DNA of 64,000 nt from Clostridiaceae bacterium. GTDB lineage: Bacteria; Bacillota; Clostridia; Oscillospirales; QAMX01. The stretch covers positions 165,678 through 229,677 of the forward strand of contig JAHAYX010000001.1 of assembly GCA_018384365.1 (NCBI GenBank). The letters run 5' to 3'. This document shows positions 20,926 through 30,855 of the stretch, one piece after another; positions within the stretch are counted from its first letter, which is position 1; each line of letters starts with the position of its first letter. Made by a program: the position numbers and the translations under genes. A model generated the notes under the pieces. It was given only the letters and a program-made list of their open reading frames with translations. It searched no databases and was not told where the DNA came from.

Positions 20926-21837
20926 TTATCGCCAGATGCCCAAAAGTATCATAACAAGCCTTGTGATGTACAAAGCCAAAAACAGGAGAAAGCCCAGCGT
21001 CCGGAAGGAGTTCCATAAATTCTCCGACGTGCGTTCCGGACCTTTTTCAAGATGTTCCATCAATCCGTCGCGCAGCAGCCCCTCCACACCGCGCAGCAGG
21101 GAGAACAAAAACAGCAAAAACAGCACAATTGCTGCCGCAACCACAATCACCGTGCGCCCCGCAAACAGTTCCGACGCATAGAGCAGGTCGCCGCCGTAAA
21201 GTGCCAGGCGGCAAAGCAGATGCGTCAGCACCGCCGGCCAGACGGAGTTTGTATAATAGGTTTCCAGTCCGCACAGGAAGCCAATCACCAGCACCAGCGG
21301 CGCGGCGGACGGATATACATACAGCATCGGCATACAAATCGTGGACAGCACGATTGCTGCAATCGTCCCCTGCTTTTCAAACAGGGGAAACAGCGTCCCG
21401 CGCAGCAGCAATTCCTGGGTAAACGCCGGAATCACGATCAGCGTGACGATCACAATCCAGGGCGGCACGTCCGCCGAACGCGAGAGCATCGGATACAGGG
21501 AATCAATGCCGCGATAGGATTCGTGCAGGATATGCGCCAGACCCACATTTAAGAGGAAAAGCCCCAGCGCCGCCGTAATGGCAGTCAGAACCGTAAAGGA
21601 CGTATACACGCGCGAGGCCGGACGCAGGCGACGGTTCAGGCCCTGGTCCTTCGTTACAACACGCAGCAGGATTGCGCCGCCGGCAAAGGCCACGCCCTCC
21701 GCCAGCGCGATGGAAAACCGCGGACCCCAGGCGCCAGGCATACTGAGCAGATGCCCCGACACCACATAGAAAGCCGAAAGGAACAGAAGGAGCACGAAAA
21801 GGCTCCACCCGGCCAGGGACGAAGGCTTCAGGCCCAT
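20926..21837 (-). CDS. CPBP-family (Abi-like) membrane protein, variant motif
   Basis: Multi-TM ORF with FTQELLLRGTLFPLFE resembling EExxxR motif and GFLCGLETYYTNSVWPAVLTHLLCRL. Confidence 0.75.
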   Translation of the reverse strand: MGLKPSSLAGWSLFVLLLFLSAFYVVSGHLLSMPGAWGPRFSIALAEGVAFAGGAILLRVVTKDQGLNRRLRPASRVYTSFTVLTAITAALGLFLLNVGLAHILHESYRGIDSLYPMLSRSADVPPWIVIVTLIVIPAFTQELLLRGTLFPLFEKQGTIAAIVLSTICMPMLYVYPSAAPLVLVIGFLCGLETYYTNSVWPAVLTHLLCRLALYGGDLLYASELFAGRTVIVVAAAIVLFLLFLFSLLRGVEGLLRDGLMEHLEKGPERTSENLWNSFRTLGFLLFLALYITRLVMILLGIWR

Positions 21838-22403
21838 GCGTATTCTCCCTCCTCCGTGAAAATCAGATCCATGCAGACATCGTGCAGTTCGTGCGGAACA
21901 GCCGGCAGGACGAACTTTTCAAAGCTGACGCCGGCCTTCCGGCAGCTCATCTGCGGCAGATAGCGGTCATAGTATCCGCCGCCGCGTCCCAGACGGTGAC
22001 CGGCGCGGTCAAACGCCACAGCGGGCACCACCGCCAGGTCAAAGGCGTCCGGCGGGATCACCGGCGTATCGCGCCGCGGCTCCGGAATGTGAAAAGCGCC
22101 CGGTGCAAGCTCCTCCCACGCGGTGATTTCATGCGCTTCCATCACGCCGTCCGCCAGGCACAGCGGCACACCCACGCGCCGGCCCTGCAAAAGCGCCGCG
22201 CGGATGATTTCCTGCGTTTCCACTTCCCAGCCCGTACCGGCATAGCAGAATACCGTGCCTGCCGCCTGCCAGCAGGGTGCGGCAAACAGCCGTTCTGCGA
22301 TGCGGCAGCTGTACTGCGCGCGCAGCGCCACGTCCATCTGCCGGTGCGCTGCAAGCAGTCTCTGCCGCAGCAGCGTTTTCTCTTCGCGCGCCGCGTTATT
22401 CAT
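21828..22403 (-). CDS. 5-formyltetrahydrofolate cyclo-ligase
   Basis: LLRQRLLAAHRQMD..., DLAVVPAVAFDRAGHRLGRGGGYYDRYL signature; start trimmed. Confidence 0.92.
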   Translation of the reverse strand: MNNAAREEKTLLRQRLLAAHRQMDVALRAQYSCRIAERLFAAPCWQAAGTVFCYAGTGWEVETQEIIRAALLQGRRVGVPLCLADGVMEAHEITAWEELAPGAFHIPEPRRDTPVIPPDAFDLAVVPAVAFDRAGHRLGRGGGYYDRYLPQMSCRKAGVSFEKFVLPAVPHELHDVCMDLIFTEEGEYAWA

Positions 22404-23286
22404 GCGGTACGGCGCGCCAGCGCATATTGAGATAGGCCGGGAAATAGGAGAGCTTTGCCTTGCGCAGTCCCTCGAGTCCCAGATCCTCCTCACGGTTGAT
22501 ATACATAAAGCCCTCGCTGAAGCGGCAGGCAAACTCGTGGTTGATCATCTGATAGGCGCCCGGCACATCCGAAGCCTTCTCAATGTCCTCCAAAAGCGTG
22601 TCCGCGCTGAGCCGGGATCCCAGTGCAAAGGCAATGATTTTCCCCTCCAGCCGCAGCGCCACACCGAACATCCCGATCTGCTCCATGTGATACACCGCGC
22701 GGCGTATGGCCTCGGCCTCCTTGCGGAAATCATCGGTCAGGCCGTGTGCACGGTCCCATTCCGCATTGAAAGCCAGCACTTCTTCCGCGTTTTCCGGCCC
22801 GACCGGCTCCACGGAAAAGTTCCCCTCATTTGCCGCCAGGAAGCGGTTCACAAAATTCCGCTTGGCGTGCAGCTTTTTCCCCCTCAGTTCCCGCAGGGAT
22901 TCCGCTTCATAGATATAGTCTGCCTGATTTGGGTTCTCCGTAAACAGAAATCTGCCCGGCAGAGCCTCCTCCAGCTCGTTTTTCATCTGTTCATTGATGG
23001 CAATCATGGAAAAAGGCACGCCGCGCTCCGCCGCGTCCGCTTCCAGACGGTGCACAGCCTCCGCCAGACGGTCTCCCGCGGCAAGCGGCATCTGATACAC
23101 AATTTCATCCGGCATCCGGTATTGAATATACAAAATCCCGTCCTCCAGCGCGAAATACGCCGGATAAGTTTTTTCCCAAATATACAAACAGCAGAAAGAA
23201 TGGTCGTAAAGCCGGTAGGGAAGCGCCTGCAGCACCGGTTCCAGCACTGCCCTGTCCGTCAACTCGACCGCTTTGAAATTCAGCAT
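22396..23286 (-). CDS. DUF2156 (phosphatidylglycerol lysyltransferase C-terminal-like, GNAT fold) protein
   Basis: SFCCLYIWEKTYPAYFALEDGILYIQYR...MINHEFACRFSEGFMYINREEDLGLEGLRKAKLSYFPAYL. Confidence 0.8.
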   Translation of the reverse strand: MLNFKAVELTDRAVLEPVLQALPYRLYDHSFCCLYIWEKTYPAYFALEDGILYIQYRMPDEIVYQMPLAAGDRLAEAVHRLEADAAERGVPFSMIAINEQMKNELEEALPGRFLFTENPNQADYIYEAESLRELRGKKLHAKRNFVNRFLAANEGNFSVEPVGPENAEEVLAFNAEWDRAHGLTDDFRKEAEAIRRAVYHMEQIGMFGVALRLEGKIIAFALGSRLSADTLLEDIEKASDVPGAYQMINHEFACRFSEGFMYINREEDLGLEGLRKAKLSYFPAYLNMRWRAVPHE

Positions 23287-23942
23287 ACACCCACCTGATT
23301 GATGATTCTCATAATATCCTTTGCAATGTCTTTTTCCGGACGCATTGCACCGTCCGCGCCGCAGGCCACCGTATACCAGCCGTACCGCTGCGCCGCTTCC
23401 AGCGCACTTTCCCGGCAAAGCGACAGATAACCCGCCTTTGTTTCGTGAATATCCCTTGCCGCCTGTCTTTTCTCTATATTGGCAAGCGCCAGCGGAACCT
23501 CCACGTCCAGAAATATCACGGCATCCGGCGCCGGAAGGCCCAGCAGCCGGTACTCATAGTCAAACAGCCAATCCATATAGGTCCGCCGTGCCTCACCTGC
23601 GAGCTTTGCGCCCTGATGGATCGCATTCGAGGTCGTATAACGTCCGGAAACGAACAGCCCGCCGGCCTCATATTCCGCGCCCCAGTCCGATCGATAGGAG
23701 GCATAGCGATCCACGGCATAAAAGGACGAAGCGGCAAACGCGTTGACGTCCGCCGGATCACTGCCGAAGCATCCGTTCAGATACATCCGCACCAGCATCG
23801 AGGAATCCTTGTCATAACAGGGGAATTCCAGCTTCCGGAACGGGACATTTCGGTCCGTCAGCGCCGCGCACAAAAGGCCCAGCTGCGTGGTTTTGCCGGA
23901 GCCATCCAGCCCCTCCAGCACAATGAGCTTACCCACGCTCAC
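23280..23942 (-). CDS. tmk: thymidylate kinase
   Basis: KLIVLEGLDGSGKTTQLGLL; dTMP kinase layout. Confidence 0.92.
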   Translation of the reverse strand: MSVGKLIVLEGLDGSGKTTQLGLLCAALTDRNVPFRKLEFPCYDKDSSMLVRMYLNGCFGSDPADVNAFAASSFYAVDRYASYRSDWGAEYEAGGLFVSGRYTTSNAIHQGAKLAGEARRTYMDWLFDYEYRLLGLPAPDAVIFLDVEVPLALANIEKRQAARDIHETKAGYLSLCRESALEAAQRYGWYTVACGADGAMRPEKDIAKDIMRIINQVGVC

Positions 23943-24703
23943 TCACCCGCTTCCCCGTAAAGCTTCCGCATTTCCGCGGCACGGCCGCAGGACATCTTTC
24001 CTTCCGGGCACGGCCCGGAAATACAGGCCGGCCCCGCTTCACGGAACAGCGCCGGGCTCACCTTTCGCACTTCCAAAAGCATCCGGCGCGCCAGTTCCCG
24101 GATCTCCCACTGCGCGCGGTTGCAGCAGCGCTGGCGGAAGAAATTCTTTAAAGAGCGCGCGTTCATCGTCACAACAAACTGCGTCTCACAGCCGTTCGGC
24201 AGCACATACCGTGCGTCTTCCGCCGCAATCTTGCGCTGCGCCGAAAGCGCGGACTTATCCTCCCGCTTGTCCTCCGGCAGCGCGTCCACGCGCTTTTCAT
24301 ATAAAAGCGCCGCGATTTTGTTGTATGCCTCGCGTTCGCGCTCCATGATGTCCTCGTAAAGCGCAAGCGCCTCGGGGCACTCCGCAATCTGCGGCGGCGT
24401 GACGTAGCCAAACTTCTTTTCGGACACATAGCGCTGCGAACGCACGCTGAAGGAGGCGATTCTGTGCCGCGTGATCTGCGCCAGCAGCGAGCGGGATACG
24501 CCCTCGACCGCAAACGTAAAGCTCGCGTGTTCAATCGGACTCTCATGTCCAAGTTCCGAGAGCATTTCCACAAATTCCGCCGCCGAATCTTCATCCAGCT
24601 TCTCCATCACGGTATCAATCGGCCGCGAGGAATAGCAGGTACGTGCCGCAGCAGCCACAACAAAGTCCGGCGTCGGCGTATAGGCAATCAATTTCACATC
24701 CAT
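23939..24703 (-). CDS. thyX: FAD-dependent thymidylate synthase
   Basis: ESPIEHASFTFAVEGVSRSLLAQITRHRIASFSVRSQRYV (ThyX RHRxxSxxxxSxR motif). Confidence 0.95.
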   Translation of the reverse strand: MDVKLIAYTPTPDFVVAAAARTCYSSRPIDTVMEKLDEDSAAEFVEMLSELGHESPIEHASFTFAVEGVSRSLLAQITRHRIASFSVRSQRYVSEKKFGYVTPPQIAECPEALALYEDIMEREREAYNKIAALLYEKRVDALPEDKREDKSALSAQRKIAAEDARYVLPNGCETQFVVTMNARSLKNFFRQRCCNRAQWEIRELARRMLLEVRKVSPALFREAGPACISGPCPEGKMSCGRAAEMRKLYGEAGE

Positions 24704-24708
24704 GTCTC

Positions 24709-25446
24709 TTATGCTCCTTTTCGCCACTGCTTCATGCGCTCGCAGAGGGCGAGCCACAAAAACACGGGAAGTTTCATCATACGGCCGATGCGTTTCGGCT
24801 CGCGCAGCAGCCTGTAAAACCATTCCAGGCCGTGGTTTCTGAAAAATACGGGCGCACGCGTCACTTCGCCGGCAAAAGCATCCAGCGAACCGCCCAGACC
24901 CAGCATCAGACAGTGCGGCAGCTCCGCCGTGTGCGCGGCCATAAAGCGTTCCTGCTTCGGAAAGCCCGTGCAGACGAACACCACGTCCGGCGCAGCCTCC
25001 TGAAGCGCCGCCGCAACGGGCGCATCGTCCTGAAAATACCCGTCATGCGTTCCCGCAATAACCAGTCCCGGATAGCTGCGCGTCAGATTCTCCGCCGCAC
25101 GCTCGGCAATCCCGGGCTTTGCGCCCAGCAGATACAGCCGTTTCCCCTGCGTTGCCATCCAGGCCGCCAGCTGCTCACCCAGTTCGATACCCGGAACCCG
25201 CTCCTGCAGCGGCGTTTTCAAAAGGCGGGCAGCGTGCACGATCCCGATTCCGTCCGGAACCACCAGCGCCGCGCCGTTTAAAACGTCGGCAAAGCCCTCG
25301 TCCCTGCGGCAGGAATATACCATTTCGGGGTTCGGTGTGACGACATAGCCTCCCTCGCCCCGCGTCACCATACCGGCGGCACGTTCCAGCGCCTGGGAAA
25401 GCGTTACATTGTCAAAGCCGACACCCATAATATCAACTCGTGACAT
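24709..25446 (-). CDS. WecG/TagA/CpsF family glycosyltransferase
   Basis: YVVTPNPEMVYSCRRD, VPDGIGIVHAARLL, VFVCTGFPKQERFMAAH, GLEWFYRLLREPKRIGRM. Confidence 0.93.
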   Translation of the reverse strand: MSRVDIMGVGFDNVTLSQALERAAGMVTRGEGGYVVTPNPEMVYSCRRDEGFADVLNGAALVVPDGIGIVHAARLLKTPLQERVPGIELGEQLAAWMATQGKRLYLLGAKPGIAERAAENLTRSYPGLVIAGTHDGYFQDDAPVAAALQEAAPDVVFVCTGFPKQERFMAAHTAELPHCLMLGLGGSLDAFAGEVTRAPVFFRNHGLEWFYRLLREPKRIGRMMKLPVFLWLALCERMKQWRKGA

Positions 25447-25474
25447 AATTTCACCTTACTATCAGATTCAGATT

Positions 25475-25503
25475 ATTATACCATTTGCGGAAATGCAATG
25501 CAA
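25475..25503 (-). promoter_or_regulatory. promoter for minus-strand wecG..mltG gene block
   Basis: Minus strand TTGCAT - 17 nt - TATAAT. Confidence 0.6.
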
Positions 25504-25563
25504 GCGAATCCCGAATGCCTTACAATACTGTAAGTGTTTCGTAAGGATTCGCGGCGGAGAGGA

Positions 25564-25592
25564 TTGACCTCGCGGCAAAAATAGTGTAGAAT
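25564..25592 (+). promoter_or_regulatory. promoter for pcrA
   Basis: TTGACC - 17 nt - TAGAAT. Confidence 0.6.
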
Positions 25593-25636
25593 AACAGGTA
25601 TAGAATGCGGAAAAATGGGAAGTAGGATGGCTGACT

Positions 25637-28045
25637 TTGGACAGGGAAATTTTTGATATGCAGTATGCGGCCGTGCGCCGCGACATTATAGAGCGGGAGT
25701 TTGTCAATTTAAACGACCGGCAGCGTGAAGCGGTCTTCCATACGGAAGGCCCTCTTTTAGTGCTGGCCGGCGCCGGAAGCGGAAAAACCACGGTTTTGAT
25801 TAACCGGATCGCCAATATGATCCGCTTTGGCCGGGGTTTCCAGTGCGAAACCGCGCCGGAATATGCCGGAGAGGACGAACTGCGCGAGCTCGTGGAATAT
25901 CTTGACGACCCGCAGGAGGAGCGGCGTGACCGCATCTCGGAGCTGTGCGCCGTGGAGCCCTGCCATCCGTGGCAGATCCTCGCGATCACCTTCACGAACA
26001 AAGCAGCCAACGAACTGAAGGAGCGGCTGGAACGCGCCATAGGTCCCGGCGCGCGCGACATCTGGGCCTCGACCTTCCACTCCGCCTGTGTGCGTATCCT
26101 GCGCCGCGATATAGAGAAGCTCGGCTTCGAGCGCAGCTTCACCATTTATGGTGACGACGAACATTTGAATATTCTGAAGTCCATCATCCGGGAACGCGGT
26201 CTTGATGATAAGATTTACGCGCCGCGTGCCGTCGCGGGCATTATTTCCCGCGCCAAGGACGAGCTGAAAACGCCTGCCAAATTCGCGCGGGAGCACGAGG
26301 ACGACGTCCGCCTGACCAAAATTGCGCAGATTTACGCGGAATACCAGCGCACGCTGAAGGAAGCCAACGCGCTCGACTTCGATGACCTGATCATGTACAC
26401 AGTCGCACTGCTGAATAATTTCGAGGACGTGCGCAGCTATTACCAGAACAAATTCCGCTATATTATGGTAGACGAATATCAGGACACAAATGTTGCACAG
26501 GACCGTCTGACCCGGCTTTTAACCGGCGAGCACTGCAATATCTGTGTCGTAGGCGACGACGACCAGTCGATTTACCGCTTCCGCGGTGCGGATGTCGCCA
26601 ATATCCTGAACTTTGAAAAACACTATCCCGGCGCGGAGCTCATCCGCCTGGAGCAGAACTACCGTTCCACGAAAACGATCTTAAACGCCGCGAACCGCGT
26701 GATCGAACACAACGAAGGCCGCCGCGGCAAGGAACTCTGGACCGGCAACGAAGAGGGCGAGAAAATCGGCTTCTACCGCGCCGCCACGGAACAGGAGGAG
26801 GCACAGTATATTGCAAGCCACATCCTGTCGTCCTACCAGCGCGGCTTCACGCCGCGCGACTTCGCCGTTCTCTACCGCATGAACGCGCAGTCGAACTCCG
26901 TGGAAAACGCGTTCAAGCGTGCAGGCATCCCCTACCGTATTGTCGGCGGCGTACGCTTCTTCGACCGCGCCGAGGTGCGCGATATGCTCTCCTATTTGTG
27001 GGCTGTTGTGAACCACAACGACGAGCTTCGCCTGCGCCGCATCATCAATAACCCCGCCCGCAAGATCAGCGACCGCCGCGTCGAGGACGCGCTGGAGCTG
27101 GCAAGGAGCGAAAACATCGGTCTTTACGATGTTTTGCTGCACGCAAAGCAGTATAACCGTTTCGACCGCGCGGCCGCCCCCATGGAGCAGTTTGCCGCCA
27201 TGCTGGAGGAACTGCGTCTTTTGTCCGACACCATGCCGCTCGATGATTTTTACGACGTTTTGCTGGAAAAGACCGGCTATGCCGCCGCGCTCGAGCGGAA
27301 AGGCGATCCGGAGTCGCTCGGCCGCATCGACAACGTGATGGAGCTGAAAACCAACATCGTCGACTATATGCGCACGCATGACACGCCTTCTCTGGAGGGC
27401 TTTTTGGAGGAAACCGCGCTGTTCACCGATATCGACCGGTACGATGAGGGCGCGGACGCCGCCGTGATGATGACCTTCCACAGTGCGAAGGGCCTGGAAT
27501 TCCCCGTCGTATTCCTGTGCGGCATGGAGGAAGGGCTGTTTCCCTCCGCCCGCTCTCTGGACGAGCCCGCGCAGCTGGAAGAAGAGCGCCGGCTGTGCTA
27601 TGTCGGCATCACGCGCGCACGCCGCAAGCTCTATCTCACCTGTACGCGCCAGCGTACCATCTTTGGTAAGACTTCCTATAACCGGATGTCCCGCTTTATC
27701 GAAGAAATCCCGCTGGAATTCATTGACGGACGCGTGAACGAGCACAGCGAGCGCCGCCGCACGCACGAACACACGGAAACGCATCCCGGCCGCTTCAATC
27801 CGCGCCTGACGCCCACGCCGGCCACCGGCACCGGCGCTTTGAAGCCCGCCGCACAGCCGCAGCGCGCCCTGACGCTTTACCGCGTTGGTTTTGAGGTCGA
27901 ACACACCGCGTTTGGCCGCGGCCGCATCACGGAGCTGACGCCCATGGGCGGCGATATGCTGCTGACCATCGAGTTTGCCAAAGTCGGAAAAAAGCGCGTC
28001 ATGGCAAACACCGCCTCCCGCTTCATGAAGGTTATTTCGGAATAA
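25637..28045 (+). CDS. pcrA: UvrD/PcrA-family ATP-dependent DNA helicase
   Basis: LNDRQREAV, LAGAGSGKTTVLINRI, VDEYQDTN, VGDDDQSIYRFRGAD, RLEQNYRS, TFHSAKGLEFPVVFL motifs. Confidence 0.96.
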   Translation: MDREIFDMQYAAVRRDIIEREFVNLNDRQREAVFHTEGPLLVLAGAGSGKTTVLINRIANMIRFGRGFQCETAPEYAGEDELRELVEYLDDPQEERRDRISELCAVEPCHPWQILAITFTNKAANELKERLERAIGPGARDIWASTFHSACVRILRRDIEKLGFERSFTIYGDDEHLNILKSIIRERGLDDKIYAPRAVAGIISRAKDELKTPAKFAREHEDDVRLTKIAQIYAEYQRTLKEANALDFDDLIMYTVALLNNFEDVRSYYQNKFRYIMVDEYQDTNVAQDRLTRLLTGEHCNICVVGDDDQSIYRFRGADVANILNFEKHYPGAELIRLEQNYRSTKTILNAANRVIEHNEGRRGKELWTGNEEGEKIGFYRAATEQEEAQYIASHILSSYQRGFTPRDFAVLYRMNAQSNSVENAFKRAGIPYRIVGGVRFFDRAEVRDMLSYLWAVVNHNDELRLRRIINNPARKISDRRVEDALELARSENIGLYDVLLHAKQYNRFDRAAAPMEQFAAMLEELRLLSDTMPLDDFYDVLLEKTGYAAALERKGDPESLGRIDNVMELKTNIVDYMRTHDTPSLEGFLEETALFTDIDRYDEGADAAVMMTFHSAKGLEFPVVFLCGMEEGLFPSARSLDEPAQLEEERRLCYVGITRARRKLYLTCTRQRTIFGKTSYNRMSRFIEEIPLEFIDGRVNEHSERRRTHEHTETHPGRFNPRLTPTPATGTGALKPAAQPQRALTLYRVGFEVEHTAFGRGRITELTPMGGDMLLTIEFAKVGKKRVMANTASRFMKVISE

Positions 28046-28056
28046 CCGCATTTCCC

Positions 28057-28091
28057 CGGCAGGACAGCTTCTGCGCTGTCCTGCCGTTTTT
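28057..28091 (+). terminator. intrinsic terminator after pcrA
   Basis: CGGCAGGACAGC...GCTGTCCTGCCG-TTTTT. Confidence 0.9.
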
Positions 28092-28102
28092 GCCTGTTCC
28101 GG

Positions 28103-28131
28103 TTGACAGGGCTCTTCCTGCGGCGTATACT
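28103..28131 (+). promoter_or_regulatory. promoter for trkH-trkA
   Basis: TTGACA - 17 nt - TATACT. Confidence 0.75.
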
Positions 28132-28168
28132 GGAATTCAGATATTTCCCCAAATTATGGAGGTAACGA

Positions 28169-29500
28169 ATGCGAAAGCTGCGGTTTTCTCAAACGCAGAT
28201 CATTGCTTTGGGCTTTTTCCTGATTATCATCCTGGGAACACTGCTTCTCATGCTTCCCATTTCCACACGCAGCGGTGCAGGCGCCGGATTCCGGGAGGCG
28301 CTTTTCACGGCGACTTCGGCTTCCTGCGTCACGGGCCTGATCCTGCGGGACACCTACACGTTCTGGTCCCCCTTCGGACAGGCCGTCATTCTTTTCCTGA
28401 TCCAGCTCGGCGGTCTTGGTTTTATGACGATTGCAACGGTTTTCTCCCTGATCCTCCGCCGCAAGATCGGCATCCGGGAGCGCGAGCTGCTCTCTGAAAG
28501 CATCAATTCCTCGCACATCGGCGGCATCGTCCGACTGACCAAAAAAATCGCACTGGGTACGCTGGTCTGTGAGGCGGCGGGCGCCGTCCTGCTTTCTTTC
28601 CGTTTCTGCCGGGATTTCGGATTCTGGAGCGGACTGTGGGCCTCGGTTTTCACCTCGATTTCCGCTTTCTGCAATGCCGGTTTCGACCTGCTCGGCAGAC
28701 GGGGCGCCTATTCCTCTCTCACCACGTATGCCGACGATCCTCTGGTTCTGATCACGCTGATGCTGCTCATCACCGTCGGCGGCATCGGCTTTCTGGTCTG
28801 GAACGACCTGGGCGTGCACAAACTGCGTTTCAAACGCTATGACCTGCACACGAAAATCGTGCTGACCGTTTCCTTCTTCCTGACTTTCGGCGGCGCAGTG
28901 CTTTTCTTCTTTCTGGAAGGCCGCGCAGCAGCGGATATGTCCTGGACGGAGCGCATCCTGACGTCGCTTTTTGACTCCGTCACCGCGCGCACCGCCGGTT
29001 TCAATGCAACGGACACCGCTGCGCTCTCCGACGGCAGCAAGCTTCTGACCATCATCCTCATGTTCATCGGCGGCAGCCCGGGTTCCACAGCCGGCGGCAT
29101 CAAAACAACCACTGTGGCTGTCTTACTGGTCTATGCGTTCTCCTATGTGCGCCGTTCCCCCACCTTCGGTATGTTCGGACGCCGTCTGGAGGACGATTCC
29201 CTGAAAAAAGCCAGTGCCGTCTTTTTCACAAATCTCCTGCTTGCTCTGGCAGCCTCTATTGCCATCTGCGCCATTCAAACGCTGCCCCTGCCGGACGTAC
29301 TCTTTGAAACCTTCTCCGCCATCGGCACGGTCGGTATGTCCACGGGCATCACGCGCGAATTGCTCCCTGCGTCGCAGTTTGTCATCATCTTCCTGATGTA
29401 CTGCGGCCGCGTGGGCAGTCTTTCCTTCGCAACGGCTATTTCCGCAAGGCGGCCGAAACCTCCCGTTATGGACCCTGTTGAAAAAATCACAATTGGATAA
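28169..29500 (+). CDS. TrkH/KtrB-family potassium uptake membrane subunit
   Basis: TATSASCVTGLILRDT, SAFCNAGFDLLG, NATDTAALSDGSKLL, GGSPGSTAGGIKTTT pore motifs. Confidence 0.95.
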   Translation: MRKLRFSQTQIIALGFFLIIILGTLLLMLPISTRSGAGAGFREALFTATSASCVTGLILRDTYTFWSPFGQAVILFLIQLGGLGFMTIATVFSLILRRKIGIRERELLSESINSSHIGGIVRLTKKIALGTLVCEAAGAVLLSFRFCRDFGFWSGLWASVFTSISAFCNAGFDLLGRRGAYSSLTTYADDPLVLITLMLLITVGGIGFLVWNDLGVHKLRFKRYDLHTKIVLTVSFFLTFGGAVLFFFLEGRAAADMSWTERILTSLFDSVTARTAGFNATDTAALSDGSKLLTIILMFIGGSPGSTAGGIKTTTVAVLLVYAFSYVRRSPTFGMFGRRLEDDSLKKASAVFFTNLLLALAASIAICAIQTLPLPDVLFETFSAIGTVGMSTGITRELLPASQFVIIFLMYCGRVGSLSFATAISARRPKPPVMDPVEKITIG

Positions 29501-29512
29501 GGTGTGTGGACT

Positions 29513-30154
29513 ATGAAATCCTTTCTTTTGATCGGCATCGGGCGCTATGCGCATTATCTGTGCCGCGAACTGGCCAATCTCGGCAACGAAGTCGTCATTG
29601 CCGACATCGACGAAGCCAAAATGGACGATCTGCTTGACTGCGTCGTCGCCGCAAAGATCGGCGACTGCACGCGCCGCGAAGTGCTGGCCACCTTCGGCGT
29701 CAATAACTACGACGCCTGCTTCGTTTGCATGGGTTCCAATTTCCAAAACAGTCTGCAAGTAACGGATCTGCTTAAGGAAATGGGCGCGCGGCGCGTCATC
29801 AGCCGTGCCACGACGGATATTCATGCCAAATTCCTGCTGCGCAGCGGTGCGGACGAGGTGATCTTCCCTGACCGCGATATGTCTGAACGTCTGGCCGTCC
29901 GGGTCAGCAATGACAGCGTGTTTGATTATTTCGAGCTCTCCGAGGATCTCGCCATTTATGAAATTTCCGCGCCGCACCGTTGGATCGGCCGTACCATCGG
30001 CGAAGTCAACGTCCGCGCAAAATACAATGTCAGTATTCTGGCCTTTAAGAAAAACGGCCGGATGCAGGCTATGCCGACGCCGAACCACGTTTTTGTAGAA
30101 GACGAGCATCTGATGGTGCTGGGCAAAAAGGAGGATATCGAACGTCTGGTGTAA
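29513..30154 (+). CDS. TrkA/KtrA-family potassium uptake NAD-binding subunit
   Basis: Rossmann RCK N-domain FLLIGIGRYAHYLCRELANLGNEVVIADIDE plus TrkA-C; coupled to trkH. Confidence 0.94.
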   Translation: MKSFLLIGIGRYAHYLCRELANLGNEVVIADIDEAKMDDLLDCVVAAKIGDCTRREVLATFGVNNYDACFVCMGSNFQNSLQVTDLLKEMGARRVISRATTDIHAKFLLRSGADEVIFPDRDMSERLAVRVSNDSVFDYFELSEDLAIYEISAPHRWIGRTIGEVNVRAKYNVSILAFKKNGRMQAMPTPNHVFVEDEHLMVLGKKEDIERLV

Positions 30155-30183
30155 TCTGGTAAGAAGGGGATTTCCCCTGCCGT

Positions 30184-30219
30184 ACAGCCGGTGCATTTGC
30201 ATTGCACCGGCTGTTTTTT
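30184..30219 (+). terminator. intrinsic terminator after trkA
   Basis: ACAGCCGGTGCA-tttgcat-TGCACCGGCTGT-TTTTT. Confidence 0.92.
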
Positions 30220-30270
30220 CTCTTTTTCACCTGTCTATACAGGTAAATTCAAATTATGCTGCTTTTGCTC

Positions 30271-30299
30271 TTGCAAACGCCGCGTAAACTTGCTATATT
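30271..30299 (+). promoter_or_regulatory. promoter for C_GCAxxG_C_C gene
   Basis: TTGCAA - 17 nt - TATATT with extended TGc. Confidence 0.65.
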
Positions 30300-30331
30300 G
30301 AAGGTATCAAAAGAAGGAGCGTGCATCACAA

Positions 30332-30790
30332 ATGGGTACACATGGAAAAATTGCAAAGCAATTCTTTTTTGACGGATATAACTGCGCGCAGTCGGTTTTC
30401 TGCGCGTTTTGTGACGTTCATGGTATGAGTCTTGAGGAGGCCGCGCGCATCTCCTCCTCCTTCGGCGGCGGTATGGGACGCCTGCGCGAGGTCTGCGGCG
30501 CCCTTTCCGGGATTCTCATGGTAGTCGGCGAACTCTACGGCGGTTACGACGTCACGGACCATGACGCAAAAACGCGCCACTACACGATCATCCAGGAGCT
30601 CGCGGCCAAATTCCGTGCGCATTACGGCACGCTGATGTGCCGTGACATTCTGGGTCTGCCCGAAGGCCCGTCCGATCCGGAACCCGAGGCGCACACGCCG
30701 GAATATCTGGCAACGCGTCCCTGCCCCGGCTGCGTGGAGTGCGCATCGGACATTCTGGACGAATTCCTGGCGGAGCACCGGCCCGCCTGA
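30332..30790 (+). CDS. C_GCAxxG_C_C family (putative redox) protein
   Basis: FDGYNCAQSVFCAF...GGGMGRLREVCGALSGILMVVG...CPGCVECASDIL. Confidence 0.88.
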   Translation: MGTHGKIAKQFFFDGYNCAQSVFCAFCDVHGMSLEEAARISSSFGGGMGRLREVCGALSGILMVVGELYGGYDVTDHDAKTRHYTIIQELAAKFRAHYGTLMCRDILGLPEGPSDPEPEAHTPEYLATRPCPGCVECASDILDEFLAEHRPA

Positions 30791-30855
30791 GCGGATTTTT
30801 GCACGTGTAAGAAACAGAAAAACGCGCTTTGCAGGCGCGAAAGGAGAGAAAAAGC

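Noticed and set aside
26681-28051. 456-aa antisense ORF opposite pcrA
   Set aside because: pcrA helicase motifs define the coding strand.
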